Positions 20,774 to 34,161 of a stretch of 64,000 bases of DNA are shown here, in pieces. The notes under the pieces are model-generated. The model searched no databases, was not told the origin of the DNA, and saw only the letters and a list, made by a program, of their open reading frames with translations. The stretch's first letter is position 1. Each line of letters starts with the position of its first letter. The translations under genes were made by a program, and so were the position numbers. Origin of the DNA: Diospyros lotus (lineage: Eukaryota; Streptophyta; Magnoliopsida; Ericales; Ebenaceae); assembly GCF_014633365.1 (NCBI RefSeq), contig NC_068348.1, positions 13,534,311 through 13,598,310 on the forward strand. The letters run 5' to 3'.

Positions 20774-22127
20774 TGCATATTTTTATCTATTTTTTATCTT
20801 AACCTTATGTGATTTTTCCTACATAAAATGTGTTTATATGGATTTTACATTATTTTAATATCTTTTTATAGGAACTCAGCAAAGGATATTATTTCGAAGA
20901 TTTGGGCGTAAAAAGAAAAGAAAAGAAAATATTATAAAGTTAATTTTAAAATAAATATTTTAATAAAAATAAAAATAAATAAATATTTTACATAATTATT
21001 ATTATTATAATATAATCAAAGTTATTATAATTAATAGTATATTAGATATTATATATTATACTATATATTAAATTATAATATTTATATATATGTATTATAT
21101 TATATATTATATTATATTATTATATATATAACAGTGTGGCAATGGCATGAGATTAAAAATGAGGGATTAGGGCTGCCATATGCATCATATATATATATAT
21201 ATAAAATAAAGGCACTTAGAGGAGCAAGGGAGGCAGCCGCCGTGCAAAACACACACACAATTATATATATATATATAATTGGAGATGGCATGGAATTGTG
21301 GGGGAGAAGGCTTCTGGGCGGCGCAATTGGAGACAGACAAGGAATTGAAAATCTGGAATGAGGCGCACAATGAGGAAGATTGGACGCAGCAGGTGTGGCG
21401 CAGCGACCTTCCTCTTCTTCATTCTTCATTTAATTTTGTTTTTCTTTCATTAATATCATTATAAACTAATTGTATTTAACTAGGGTTTGAGATGAAGGTT
21501 GTTATGAATTCTTGATTTTTATTGATTGGGTTTTCTATCGTGAGTTCAATTATTTATTACTTGTTCTTAATGTAATTGAGTGATTTAACCATCATTTAAT
21601 TGATTTTGTATTATGATTTGAGACTGAGAGATGATCTTCATAATAGGTTGAAGTAATAAATTTCATAAGATAGATAGTTGATAAGGGATTTGATACTTGA
21701 ATCTTATGAGGGATAATGAATTTGAACTTAACAATGAATTTTGGTTTGTTATAACTATTGGGAAATAGGTTGATTGTTAACAAATTGAGATTTAATTAGG
21801 TTAGTAAATCTTGGGAAAGAAACTAACCAATTTAGATATTCATCCCATTAAATTGATAGAAACCCAATTGATTGAAATTAAGATGGATTAATAAGTGGAT
21901 TCGAAATATCCTAGTTGCCTCCATTTTATCTAAGTTAAGTTATTTTTTAATTTGTGTTTAATTTTAGGTTTCATTATTTTAATTTATTCAAATTCATCTT
22001 CTTTTTATAGTCTAAATAATATTAAAGTTAATCCAATTTTGGTACTTAATTCAATCCTCGTGGGATCGACACTCTACTCATTCATTATATTACTTGTGCG
22101 ATTTGTACACTTGCAAATTAGCCTAAC
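20774..22127 (+). mobile_element. Athila-like solo LTR
   Basis: AT-rich start, TA repeats around 20980-21300, then a long leader ending CTCGTGGGATCGACAC...ATTATATTACTTGTGCGA...TACACTTGCA...CCTAACA, the typical 3' part of Athila-type LTRs; compare CTCGTGGGAACGATATTC...ATTACTTGTTCGA at 48045-48095. TTGTATGC lies on both sides (about 20770 and 22134), but a few extra bases (AGTTTT) remain on the right, so the exact edges are unclear. Confidence 0.6.
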
Positions 22128-23011
22128 AAGTTTTTGTATGCGAATCCACATACCAGATACTATTGCGACCACAAGTCAAATGATGACTTTACACAATTGC
22201 CACCAGGGTATCCATAGACACCTGAAAACCTTATGGAATCCTATATTAGGTCATGTCCAGTGAACTTGTTCTCCAACAAGCACCCATACACTTGCCTTGG
22301 ATCCCACGCCACTAGCCTTGTAAGATTGGTTGTTGCTTTCCTTAAGACAGAGGCAACATGTATACCAGTCTCTCATGCATCATTGATATCCCTTCTTAAT
22401 GACACCTTGACCAAGGACTATGTTTTAAGGTACTAACCTTTTGGTGTATGTGTTGAGTGTTCTTAGAATTAAAGTTAAACTTTAACCAATCTCCACGTAG
22501 GTTAGTCCTCGGGACTTCATCCTTAGGCATTTATATACAATTGAGTACAAAGGATGAATAGTGCCTATTTTATTTTATCATTACAATGATCATTGTGTAT
22601 CTTTCACCAAACTGCCACACTTGATTTGTGAAGCCTACACTGACTTACATCATGGTGTATCATTTATGAGCTCACCACACTTAGCTCATAAGGTATACAC
22701 TAACATCGAGTTACCTCCATCAAGAAGGTCTTAGCATGGCTTCGTTGGAGGGTTCTGAAGGCATCTCATGCATTCACCGACTAGGTCCTTCAGATGTAAA
22801 GAGGCGGGCTGGTCACTAGAAGTTGCAAGTTGCTCATGGGAGATCATCCGGATGGCAAGGAGGAAAGGCATCACATTGGACAATCAACACTGACCTTCTT
22901 GAAAAGTATACCGATAAATCCCCCTATGGCATGGTTTTATTCTCATTGCATATGGATGAGTTATACTGAGTCTTGCAAGGATCATTTTTGCTTTCATTTT
23001 CTACTGCTCTA
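22128..23011. other. No recognisable gene; continuation of LTR-like DNA
   Basis: Looks like the other half of the LTR-like sequence ending at 20773. No open frame with family resemblance. Confidence 0.3.
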
Positions 23012-25048
23012 ATGTTTGTTTTGGTTTTGAAAATTGTTTTAAAACCCAACTTTTACAGGCTAAGCAATAACCTTCACTTTTAACGGGCTAAGTAAGAACC
23101 CCAACTTGTACAGGAGCAACTGCACCCTTTACATGAGGCTTTTTCACACTTGGCTCAGCCACAACCAATGTACTACCTTTCAAAGCGTAGGCATAACTTT
23201 TACAAGTTTTGTTGAGAAATTTTTTATTTTGATTTATGGAGAAAATACTTTTAGAAAATCTATTTTTGGTAAATTTGGTTTAGTGATGATCTCCAAAACA
23301 TTTTTTTTAATATATTTGTATTGGAAAATTCATGCTCATATACTTATGTACTTCCAAAAATGGAAAAATATGTTCATATATATATATATATATCAATCGA
23401 GCATGATAAACTTCTTAGAAAATACTTTTTCTAAAATTGGCTATGTATTAAAGCCTTCTTAAAAATATTGCTTAACATCATCTCCATGACTAATCGAGTG
23501 CTGAAGTGATTCAATTGATTATTGTAAAGTTCCAACTCGAGCATGTGCTATACAAGTATACGTTTCTAAAAATTTCAATCGATTTTGGCACTCACATAAT
23601 CATGTGTAAATCCTTCTTATACTTGAGTATGCTTTGAGATTAACCGAGTAGCTACAAAAGCAACAAAGTTTGAGCATATATTGAATATAGTAAAGCTATT
23701 ACTATAATCGACTAATATACTTGAATCAATCGAGTATCTATTGGTTAAGAGCTTTACACAATTGTTTTTATTATTTGAAAAAATCATTTGAGTATTCTTC
23801 TATGTGTCTTTCAAGTTAGTCAAAGATATATTTCAATTGACTATTAAGAATCTATCAGTCGAGTGAGTTATGCATGCTCTCTATATCTTTTAAACTCAGT
23901 TGAGTTTTTTGATAAGTTAAGTATAGCTTTGATTGAGTATGGTTAAGTTTTTGTGCTTCAAATTTAATCGAGTGTAAGGTATCTATACTCTAGTATACAT
24001 TTCCATTAGTCAAGTAAGTCTAGCTTGGTAGTCAAGTATTTGCTATGTGCTTTCTATTGCTTTATGAGTTAATTGAGTAATGTTTGGTCATACTTGAGTA
24101 ATCTCTACATAATCGATTACATGTTTTAATTCAATCAATTGGAAAATGTTTCATTAGTTAGTATCCTTTTAACCCAGTTAAGTAACTGTCATCTGATTTT
24201 GAAAATTATAGCCTTTGGGCACATTCAATGCTTGACAATTTACACTTTTCAGATCATTAAAAAATGATCAAACAGCATGAGCTTTCTTACATGAATTATT
24301 AAATGTTGTTAGACACAAAAAATGGCAGTTGTGAGACAATTGGAACATTCATTTTAAAATTTTCCTTGTTAGCTAACATTAAGTGCAAGAAATCTATAAA
24401 TAGGAGCATGGGCTGCTTAAAGAATAAGAACATCTAAAGTACACATGAGATATACTACTTCAAACAAGCTTCATAACTTCTTCCGATTCTTTAATCCTAC
24501 TTCTCACGAGCTATTCATTCAAATATCTTTCTATGAGAAATTGTTAGAGAGAGAGGTTCATTTCAACTCTTGTAACTCTCTCATTCAATAGAAGAGCTTC
24601 TGAGTGTACTATTTCATTCTTCCTTCTCTTGAACTTTACTTCACAATCTATTGTGACTTGTTAAAGGTTATGCCTTAGCCTTTAAAAGCTAGCTAGCTTA
24701 GCCTATTTGAAAAGCCAATTTGTAAAAGTTAAACCTCATCTTAAGAAAAAGTTGTGGTTGGGGTTGAACCCTTTGTAAAAATCCAAGTGTAAAGATTTGT
24801 AGTGAGTCTGCTAAAACTACAAGGTAATAGAATACTACAATAGGTGTGATTGCAAAATCCTTGGTCGTGGATCAAGGTAGTCGACTAGGCGGCTGAGGCT
24901 GAACCACTCTACATCTTGTGTATTGTTTTCTTTAATTTATTTACAACATTACTTCTTTGATTTACTTTAGTCAAGTTCATTTCTTCGAAAATGGTGAAAA
25001 AGCTTTAATTCACCCCCCTCTTAAGCTAACTATTTTATCAAGTTTCAC
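23012..25048 (+). mobile_element. SIRE-like LTR (approximate limits)
   Basis: Same order as the SIRE LTRs above: a motif-rich U3, TATA box CTATAAATAGG at 24394-24404, AGAGAGAGG followed by TTGTAACTCTC, and a 3' end with TTCACCCCCCTCTT near 25011. The U3 motif is different here: repeated ATCGAGT, ACTCGA, CAATCGA and TCGACT at about 23490-24180. No TSD found and no internal region attached. Confidence 0.5.
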
Positions 25049-26092
25049 AATTCATGTGAAAAGATTTCTCAAGAGAAAAATATATGATGATACAATGATA
25101 CCAAATATTTTCTTGATCAAAAGAGAGTTATAAGAATAAATGAATGAAGCACTCAACTCTTTTATCCATATCTGGTCTAAGAATATCTATAGGAAAACTT
25201 TATTAGAATAACTTGCTTGGAGTGAAGAAGGATGAATATGAAAAACTGTCACTCAAGCATTTGATGTTGGTCAGAAAATGAATTTGGCTGAGTCTAGATG
25301 TAGATTAGCTATACTTTTCTTGAACATCATCACCTTGAGTATTTTCAAACGATAGCCTCTTCTCTTGCTACACTTGGCCTTTCATAGAAGCTTACATAAT
25401 AATAAAGGTAAGCATTTAGCACACTATGCATAATCATATTTATCATTCTTTTATGAGAGAACACAGTTATACTCCATAGAATAAAAAATTAAAGCTCTAA
25501 CGGTAAAATTGTTCTCTTTTTGCTTTCTGAGTGACAATTATAACTTTTAAAAACAGATGCTATTTACTCAACTAATTTCTAAAGATACTCAATTGACTCA
25601 AAAACAATTTTTAGGTTGAAAATAGGTGTAGAAGCTTTAACAAAATTTTGGAATACTTTGCCTTCAAAGGCTTTAATAATGAGAGTATATATTCAAAAAG
25701 GTTTTTTCATACATAGTCAATTTTCAAAATTATTGTCTCAAAGGATTTTCATTATGCTAGAATAAAAGAAATCCATACTCAGCTATTTTAAAATATATAT
25801 ATCTATAAGAAAGCCTAAATTTCTCCAATTTAAGAAAAATATTTTCATAAGCTTCATACTCCTTGATTAACAAAAACCATACTCAGATAATTCAAAGACA
25901 TAAAATATATAAGCATGAAGTTTTTCAATTTAAAAAGATTTATATAAAATGTTGTGAAAATAAATGTTTTGGAAATCAAGAAACCAAATTTACTAAAAAA
26001 ATAGTTTTTCAAAATAATGTTCTCCATAAATCAAAATATAATTTTTTCAATAGCTATGATAAATTCTTGGCACAGATACTCAAACGAGGAAA
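25049..26092. other. No recognisable feature
   Basis: AT-rich DNA without a convincing frame, LTR end or repeat. Confidence 0.4.
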
Positions 26093-26780
26093 TGGTTCCA
26101 CATGGTAGTTTGTTGAACCAAGCATGAGCGTGATCTGCCAGGGATTGAGGGAAAGAGGGGCATATTAGAGCATCATCCCAACCATGGAGGCTAGCCAAGA
26201 ACTCATATCGCTGCACATGGTAATTGGGATCTCCCATCCTCGTATATATTGAAAGCTGTGGGAATTTGAACTTTAGAGGGATTAGACGCCTTAGCAGTTC
26301 AGCTGAAAAATGGGTTCTTTGGTGGTGCATCTCGTCATGATTTGGCGTTGTCTTTTTTTTTTTTTTTTTTCCCAAGAAATTCTTTAACAAGATTCTTGAC
26401 TTCCAATCCCAAAGGTGTTTCTCGAGCAACCTCGATAAGCACATGATAGGGATCCCATGTTGGCATTTAAGCACCCTTGGTGGAGGTGATGCTCTCCGTT
26501 GCTTCTTCGAATGCTATACCTTTTCCAACATTCCTATGCTACTCCCTATAAAATTATTTGGGAGTAGGCACATGGGGTTGCTAAGCTTACGAAGGCAGTG
26601 GTGGCATGTGTGCTCGATCAGGAAAGACTTGTTGGGTAGAGTTAGCTTGGGAGGCGAATTAATGTGGATCCCCCTTGAGGCCCTACATCTTAAAGTTGAT
26701 TCATCAATGGCTAGGATGGTATGTAGCAAGTTTGTGAGATGTCCCAAGGCCCTAGTGCTCTCTTCACATCTCCTTGCCAA
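26093..26780 (-). pseudogene. gag: Tat-type gypsy gag relic
   Basis: Minus-strand frames 26031-26474 and 26514-26780 together look like a decayed gag. The block FKFPQLSIYTRMGDPNYHVQ, then LHGWDDALICPSFPQSL, HAHAWFNKLP and ISSFEYLCQEF follows the retrotransposon gag pattern (P-Y-G-DP..H...AWF.LP..SI.SF..L...F). A poly-Lys tract coded by the T run at about 26351-26369 and frame breaks show decay. No LTR or pol adjoins it. Confidence 0.6.
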
Positions 26781-26985
26781 TTCCTAGTATTCCATGAAAG
26801 ACATTATTGGGGGCATCTTGGCTCTAAAAGTCCCTAGCGCTCCAGTTTAAGCTAGTGGATTTCCATCAGGGATAATGGAATGACTTGGGTAGCATGTTTC
26901 ACGGAATGGTCAGGATCAGGAACATGTTCAAAAGGACGCCTTCGTTGTCTAAAAGAATGTCCAGGCTGCTCCAAAGAGATTTACC

Positions 26986-27215
26986 CATTACAAAAATATT
27001 AGAATTTAGAGGCAATTTTTTTTGTGATTTTGCGGTAGTTTTAAAAATCACCACAGATACAGCCGTCGCAAAGCATTTAGCAATAGTTTTCTACAATCGC
27101 TGGAGTAACCACCGCAAAGTTATATTTTTTGTGGGGGTTTAAGAATTGCCACGAAATAATATATTTTGCGACGATTGGTAACATTTAGCAGCAGTTTCAA
27201 AATCGTCGCTAAAAT
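26986..27215. repeat. Possible CACTA-like transposon end with subterminal repeats
   Basis: CATTACAAAAATATT resembles a worn CACTACAAAAA end. It is followed by degenerate GCGACG and GCGGTAGTTTT motifs, including the inverted pair GCGACGATT (27168-27176) and AATCGTCGC (27201-27209). No transposase or second end found. Confidence 0.3.
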
Positions 27216-27409
27216 CTGCATGGCTTTCGGCCAACATGCGCGGGCTATATTGCTTGCCTGGTCGCCCGTGCACTCTCGCGCGCATGGCTGCTCGCCTTAC
27301 CGCCCTACGTTCCATGTGGCAACATGTTCGCTCGCCACATGGCAATGTTGGAACTTTATGTCAGCTACTACCTTCCACAATTTCGATCCCAAGATCTCTC
27401 ATACGCGCG
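27216..27409. other. GC-rich flank, no gene
   Basis: Short GC-rich stretch up to the Athila LTR start; an inverted CATGTGGC...GCCACATG occurs around 27312-27343. Confidence 0.3.
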
Positions 27410-28676
27410 TGATGTGAAAATTTATTCACACATTTATTGGTCATAAGTGAGTAGTGTTTTTAGTATTTTATCTATATTTTATATAAAATTGTTTAATGTT
27501 TTGAGTGTCCTTTACATATATTTAATTTTTAGTATTTTTTGTTATTTTACAAGAATACTATTTGGTGTTTGAGTTAAAAAAACTAAAAATAAAAAAGTAT
27601 AAAAAAATTAAATAAAAAGATATTATAAAATTAATATTATAATATAAATAAAAAAAGTAAATATTATAAATAATTAAAATTAATAGTATATTAAATATTA
27701 TATTATTTATATATTATATTATATATGTGTGTGTGTGTGAAGTGGCGTACGTGAGTCGGGGGCTATCTATATATAATAGTATATTAATATAATAAGTGGA
27801 GTCCAATTGCAATGCAATTGGAACTCCATACCCTACATATATATATATATAATAAAATAATGGATTTTGGCAGAACTTGGGAGGTAGCAGAATTAGAGAA
27901 GTTGTGCAGCTCACAATGAAGGCGAAGGGAAGGAAATAAGGGAGATTGAAGGAGTGGCGACAGGAACAAAAGGATGTGGCGCACCCAGCGAAAGTAGGCG
28001 GACGCAAGAAGACGCAAGCAACAGAGATTCAACACCCAGATCTGTTCCAGATTTGGGCTAGGGGATTTATTTCTTCTTCTTCCTTATTTACTTAATTCTC
28101 TTATGCTCTTAATGTCATTTTGGATTTTAATTAATTCTGCTATGAACTAATTTGTTAAACTAAGGCCATATATTGGCCGAAACTATGATGGTGCATTTTT
28201 TATAATTTTATGTGATTGAATAAATTGTGTTATGTTGAGTTATGTGGTATGAAATTTAATGCTGTGAATAATTGGCCATTATTTACATGATTTGATGCCT
28301 AATCTTGAGACCGAAAGGAGATAGGTTGGGGATTACATAGTAGGTACCATACACCATAAAGTAAAATCGACTAGAAATAGAACTCGGTTTCTTTGTGCTG
28401 CTTTTAGCAATACGCTAGGAATTTCACAAATTATAATTTCTTTTCATTTGGTTAAACTTTCATAGAAATATAGGAAATTATTAAATGAGAATAGACTCGT
28501 TATAACCTAGAAATAGGGTAACAAATGCGTTAGGAGTTTCTGCTGTCACATACTCAATTTACCAATTCATTCGCATAAAAATATATGATTTTCATTGCAT
28601 AGTTAGGTTCATACATGCGCCTTAGTTATTAAAATCCACTTATTTCTTTCATTCAAGTTGCCTTCCTGTAACGCCC
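27410..28676 (+). repeat. Athila 5' LTR, left part
   Basis: Aligns with the 3' LTR at 55036-55901 over long stretches (TTCACACATTTAT...CATAAGTGAGTAGTG). It contains TA and TG microsatellites at about 27715-27860. The last five bases, CTTCC (28672-28676), are the TSD of the inserted Tekay-like element. Confidence 0.85.
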
Positions 28677-30613
28677 CACTTTCCAAATACGTAATAACTT
28701 GAAATATAATTAAGACATCAGCTATGGGCGTTATGGAAACCCTTACCAACGGAAGCATTTGATCGAGCCTGCAAGCTTAATCAAAGCTAAACAAATGGGG
28801 TTTCCACTAGATTCCTTTTACAAGTACAAGAAATGTATACGACCTTCAATACTCCATGGAATACAACACATCACAGCAGGTACAATTGTAGGACACCCAC
28901 AAACACCCTTTACAACCTTGAGTATCCTAGCTGCTATTTACAATACATCACTTGGTTACAAGGGTAATAATGAAATAAAATCAAAAGCTAGCTGCAAAAC
29001 CCAAAGCTAGCCATGCACCACCTTTTTGCCCTTGCTTGAACCAAAACCTGGAACACCTGGCACTTCTAATAAACCTGGGACGTTGAATGTCCCAGGGGTA
29101 TAAAACACCCGAGTTAGATAATAACATCTAAGTGAGTGACTCAAAAAATGAGAGTACATGCGTGCAAATGCAATAATGCTATTATGAAATCCACCCCTGT
29201 GGTAGCAATGATAGGGTGTTGCAATCACCCTCGCGGTCATCATAGTCACCCGTGGCTCACCATAAGAGCACGAGTTCTTCCATGATGGCCCAACAACTAG
29301 CCATAGTCACCAGCACTAACATGATATATGACAAAGCAGAAGGAATATGCATAGCCAAGGGAAAATATGACATGTAAGCCACAAAGGCATGATATGCAAG
29401 CCAACATCCACACACAAGTGAAGCAAAAAATGCTCAAAGTGTCACAAAACATGCAGGAATCACTCACCTTGATCGTTTTACCTTTGATAGCACTGTTTAA
29501 AGCCCGATTTCGAGTACTAGGGGTTGTTTCTGCAGAAATCACGAATTTCAGTGAACCAAACCTTAAATATTTTTATATTTGGTTGTAAATAATTAAAATA
29601 GGAGAATTATAGTGAACATTTTAGGTCGAATGGAAGCCGGACGTGCCCTCATGCGCCCCTGGAAGAGTGGTCACGCGTCGTCTTCTTTCCTATTATGGAT
29701 TCTACAACTGAAAATTAAAAAAGCTATAACTTGCTCATTTTTGCTCTGATTCACTCTATGTTTGAACCTACGCACTCCCATTTTCGTGATCTACGACCCT
29801 ATGGAAAGGGAATCAACTTACCTCTTCAATTTTCTCACTGTTTTAGCTGATTTCCGATAAGATGTCTCCACCCTTCCTCTTCCTTGCTTTCTTTGATTCT
29901 TTCTCCTCTTGTTTTGCTTAGTGTACTCACCACACTTGTTATACTTCACTCCCACGTAGGTCTCCCCCCCCTTTATATAAGCTTTCAAAGCATCCATATC
30001 TCTAGATATTACTTTCTTCTTAAGTTACACATTTTTCTCCTCAAGCCATCATTACTACATTATCCCTTAGCTTTTAAGTTACCACATTTTTCTCCTCAAG
30101 CCATCATTACTACATTATCCCTTAGCCTTTAAGTCATCCCATTTTTCTTTCGAAGTCATTATTACCACCCTTGAATTATCCATTTGATTTATCTTTCAAC
30201 TCAAATTTTCATTTCCTTCCAATCCTAAGCCTCCAAATCTACCTTTATGTGACTTCTAGGATAAGAACCCATTATGACTATTATCTCTTCTTTTCCAAGC
30301 CAATCTCATTCTTCCAAGTCATGCCACCTTAAGACTTTGGGAGTAAAGTTCATTATTACCTTTATCTTTCTAAATCCAATCTTATTCCTGTAAGTCATGC
30401 CTTCATAAGACTTTAGGATAAGGACTCATCATTACAATCATTCCCTTTAGTTGGAAACAAGCTAACCCTTTTACAAGTTGTGACATTTGCACTTAAGCCT
30501 GGTTTCCTCCTTTTCCTTATTACATTAATGCCCTGAATCAAAATACCATTCATTTTGCTACTATAATTTCCATTACAAGATCCAAGCTTTATATCAAGTT
30601 CCGGGGTATTACA
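28677..30613 (-). repeat. 3' LTR of Tekay-like element
   Basis: 1937 bp against 1417 bp for the other LTR: about 520 bp (roughly 29665-30170 here) has no counterpart in the 5' LTR, which jumps from ACGCCCCCGG straight to GAATTATCCATTTG. The extra part includes a tandem copy of CATTTTTCTCCTCAAGCC (about 30030 and 30085). Confidence 0.85.
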
Positions 30614-30629
30614 TCCTCCCCCCTTAAAA
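30614..30629 (-). promoter_or_regulatory. Polypurine tract
   Basis: Minus strand TTAAGGGGGGAGGA precedes the LTR start TGTAATACCCC and follows TTTCGAGGATGAAATTATT, the chromovirus-type lead-in. Confidence 0.85.
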
Positions 30630-32003
30630 TAATTTCATCCTCGAAATTTTCCTTCTTAGCTCACTCTGAATCTACTTTCCCAAACAAATTCCTCAAAATC
30701 ATTGTGTCTCCCGAACACTTTCTTGGCATGCCTCGATGAATATGGTTTTCCTTAACTCTTGCCCTAAGGCACATATTTTTAACTCAAAAATCAAAATGTT
30801 TTGTCCAAAAATCGATATCAAGGTTTTCGACCCTTTCCCAATTGTCAACTCATGACTATACCTTCAAGTCTTCTAGAATAGCTTGCCAAGTCTATTCATC
30901 AGATGAGAGTGAATCGCCAAGTTAGCAACGTAAATAGATGTTCTATCAGGAATCACATCCAATGCCACAGGTTAAAAAGCCTCCACCAGTCCCTACTCTC
31001 GAGTCAATAGAACATGCTCATTCCTGCATTAGCCACCACGTTCACCCAGAACAGGCTTTTAGAGTAGGCTCGTTAGCCACCATGTTCATCTTCCCGGGGT
31101 GGTACTGGATCACACAATTTCAACCCTTCAAAAACTATATCCACCGTTGTTACCCCGCATTCGAATCCCTCTGAAAGAACAGACACCTCAAGCAATCATG
31201 AAGACCTCGAATTTTTCACATAGCGCTGCCATAGCATGCTCACTACTACATCAATATCCACATCAACAAGGGCAGAGTTCAGGATAATCAAATCAGAGCT
31301 AATTGCTCACAATTTCTGGGGTGTACAACAATTTGCATACTAAACCTAAGACTAGGTCAATAACTAGAATAAAATTTCCCTTCCCTTAAGGCCAAGTATG
31401 GGAACCGCAATCACATTGCTTACTATTACGGGAAAACACATTTCCTAAGCAAGCTCACAACACGTCACATGCCCACATCGGGGAAAACATTCCATTCACA
31501 GTTACGACCTATCCCGACCCATGTATGCAATTTACCATTCCATCACCCCCTTTCCAAACCTCCGAATTTCGAAGCCCACTTAGCACACGATGCAATAGTC
31601 ACACTCCTGGTACCGACACTTTCTCATGCTTGAATTCTCTCGAGGAGAACAAGTCAGATATCAGTCCACAAATACAACTACAAACTAATCTTAAGTATGA
31701 TTCGAACACCTCAATCATTAACTCACAAGGGTTACAGGTGCGTTAATCCCAAATATCTTTACTAGATACTCATAATAATCCGTAACATGATCTAGAGCAA
31801 CCTTACCACACCTTTCTTTTAATTATCAATTACATTCCTTAAAATCACAAACCATACTCAAAAGTTATAATTAACACACATTAATTAACAATATTCCTCG
31901 ACTCATAACTACCCAACTTACTATTTGGCATCCCTTATTCTGTCGAAATTCATGTTGACACCTGCATGTGAATGGGCAGACCTGGGGTTAACTAACTCTC
32001 ACA
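30630..32003. other. Pol-less interior of Tekay-like element
   Basis: Between the gag stop and the polypurine tract, where protease, RT, RNase H and integrase would lie. I find none of their motifs on either strand; a pol of the usual size would need over 3 kb. Confidence 0.65.
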
Positions 32004-32963
32004 TTAAGGGGAAATTGATGTAACTTGTACAGCCATTGGGCTTGTGTTGGCATCTTCCCCCGTCAGATGATACACCCGGCCTCATCGTGGTTCTTGGCCT
32101 CCTTGGTTTGTCTAAGATTGATTGACTCCTCTTCTTTGCGGGCATTCCTTAGAGAGATGGCCTGTCCGCTGGCAATTAAAGAACACGGGTCCTTTGGGGC
32201 AATCTCGAGACATGTGGTCATTTCCTCCACAGGTATAACATTTTTTATTCCCTCGATCACAAGGTTTTCCCGTATGAAATTTTTAACATCTGGGACAATT
32301 CTCTTTATGTTTGAAATTTTCTCCTCGAACCCAAAGATCATGTCTTTTCCCAAGTTTCTTATCCATAGGCTCCCAAAATTCTGTCCTCAAGGCGTTCATT
32401 CGGTGGAGGTTGCTTTCCATGGTTAGGGCTTGTAGGACCACTTCTGCATATGTGCAAGCCCCTGAAGAACTTAACGCCAATTGAATTTTCAACTTTAGTC
32501 CACTAAGAAATTTCTAGACCTTTGCCTCCTCATCCAAATTGTAAATGGGCATGTACTTGATCAACCAAGTAAAATGGTCTTCATACTAGGCAACAATCAT
32601 GTTCCCGGCCTGTTTTACGGTTCATAAATTCCTGACCCTTTTCTATTTTCTTGCACAGGGGAAAATACTTAGTATTAAAAAGTTCCTTAAATTGCACCCA
32701 CGTAATACTAGGCGTACCTTGCCCTTCAGGATCTTACAGGGTCATTTGCATGGTTTTCCACCACTGGTCAGCCTCATCCCGGAGCATGAGTGTAGCACAA
32801 CCAACCTTGTCCACTTCCTCGCACCTAATGAAATCAAATATCTTTTCGATCTGTTCCAACCAATACTCACTCTCATAGGGGTCGGCTCCTGCCTTTCCTT
32901 GAAATATGGGCGGGTTTAACCTCTTGAACCTGTCACTAACATCAGAGTTTTAGGGAATAACTT
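32004..32963 (-). pseudogene. gag: Chromovirus gag, main part (broken)
   Basis: Minus-strand blocks in order: RLNPPIFQGKAGADPYESEY, LEQIEKIFDFIRCEEVDKVG, ATLMLRDEADQWWKTM, WVQFKELFNTKYFP, then WVRGENFKHKENCPRC and a CCHC knuckle CYTCGGNDHMSRDC. A second knuckle has lost its first Cys (FFNCQRTGHLSKEC). It ends with RVYHLTGEDAN before TAA at 32004-32006. This is the Tekay/Del gag layout. Stops and frame shifts are present. The N-terminus is at 45137-45339, separated by the SIRE-like insertion (TSD GACTT). Confidence 0.8.
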
Positions 32964-32968
32964 GACTT

Positions 32969-34161
32969 TGTTAGAACGAGAGGTGCTATGGCACACACCA
33001 AGAGGGGGGGAATTGGATATTTTAAAAATCTTGATAGAACTTGAAAACTTTTTTACCCAATTGAGGTTTTAGTGATTTAAAACATAGAACATATAAAATG
33101 AAAAATGTAAAGCAAGAAGAATAAATGAGACAAAGGATTTATAGTGGTTCGGCTTAAACCAAGCCTAATCCACTACCTTAGCTCCCACTAAGGATTTTAA
33201 ACCAATTCACTAAAACCTCCTACTTACACAAGTAGGCCCTCTAGCTACACAAGCTAGGAAATACAACCTCCTACTTAAACCAAGTAGACCCTCTAGCTAC
33301 ACAAGCTAGGAAAAACAAGAAGTATACAATTGGAGAGAATCTAAGAGATGAATCTCTTAGTTACAATGTCTCTCAAAAATGATACAAGGCTTGAAATGAA
33401 TAATTACAAGTGAAGATCAAAGCCTTGAAGAGAGAAAATTAAAGCACAGTCAATATAAATACAAATTTGTATATGATGTAAGCTCAAATAATTTCCTTTC
33501 CATCCATTAGTCTTCTCTTGATCATCCATGACTTGTATTTATAGGCTTCCCAAAAGATTGAAGAGAAATGTAGCCGTTTGTGACCGTTGGAGTTGAAAAA
33601 CTAGCCGTTGGAAGATTTCTATAAAAGATATAGTCGACAGAAGAAAAGCCATAGTCGACTATCCTTACTTGATAGTCGATAGATTAAGAAATAGTCGATA
33701 GATGCCTCACATAGTCAACAGATCAAACCAGCATAGTCGACTATCCTTAACAACATAGTCGACTATTCTAAGGCATAGTCAACAGAATGAAACACATAGT
33801 CAACTATCCTTTTGAAAACATAGAAAACTTTAACAAATCCTCATTTTGATCTTTTTGAAGGCAAGTTGAGATTGTCAAAAGTATATTTTTAAAATAAATA
33901 TCACTCAACCAAACTCAATATTTCTTCTATAGGATTTCATATCTTGCTGCAAAATTCATGTATTACAAATTTGTTTTCTCATTCATATAATCCATACCTT
34001 ACTTCACAATTCACATATTAAAAGCTATTTTCTCATTTACATAATCCATGCCTTGCTTCATATTATAAAAGTTATTTTCTCATTTATGTAATCCATATTG
34101 TAGAGATTGATTTTCATATAGACATTATCAAAACCATTTTATTACTAAGAGTAAAATATCA
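32969..34161 (-). repeat. 3' LTR of SIRE-like element
   Basis: 1193 bp, TGATATTTTACTC to CGTTCTAACA in minus sense, with TATA box CCTATAAATAC at 33535-33545. It has four exact GTCGAC sites where the 5' LTR has seven; others are decayed to GTCGAT or GTCAAC. Confidence 0.92.

Noticed and set aside
20980..21300. Origin or promoter in the long AT/TA tract
   Set aside because: Simple TA-rich sequence of an Athila-like LTR; nothing supports an origin.
30938..31746. Plus-strand frames in the Tekay-like interior
   Set aside because: Opposite to the element's coding strand, short and without family resemblance.
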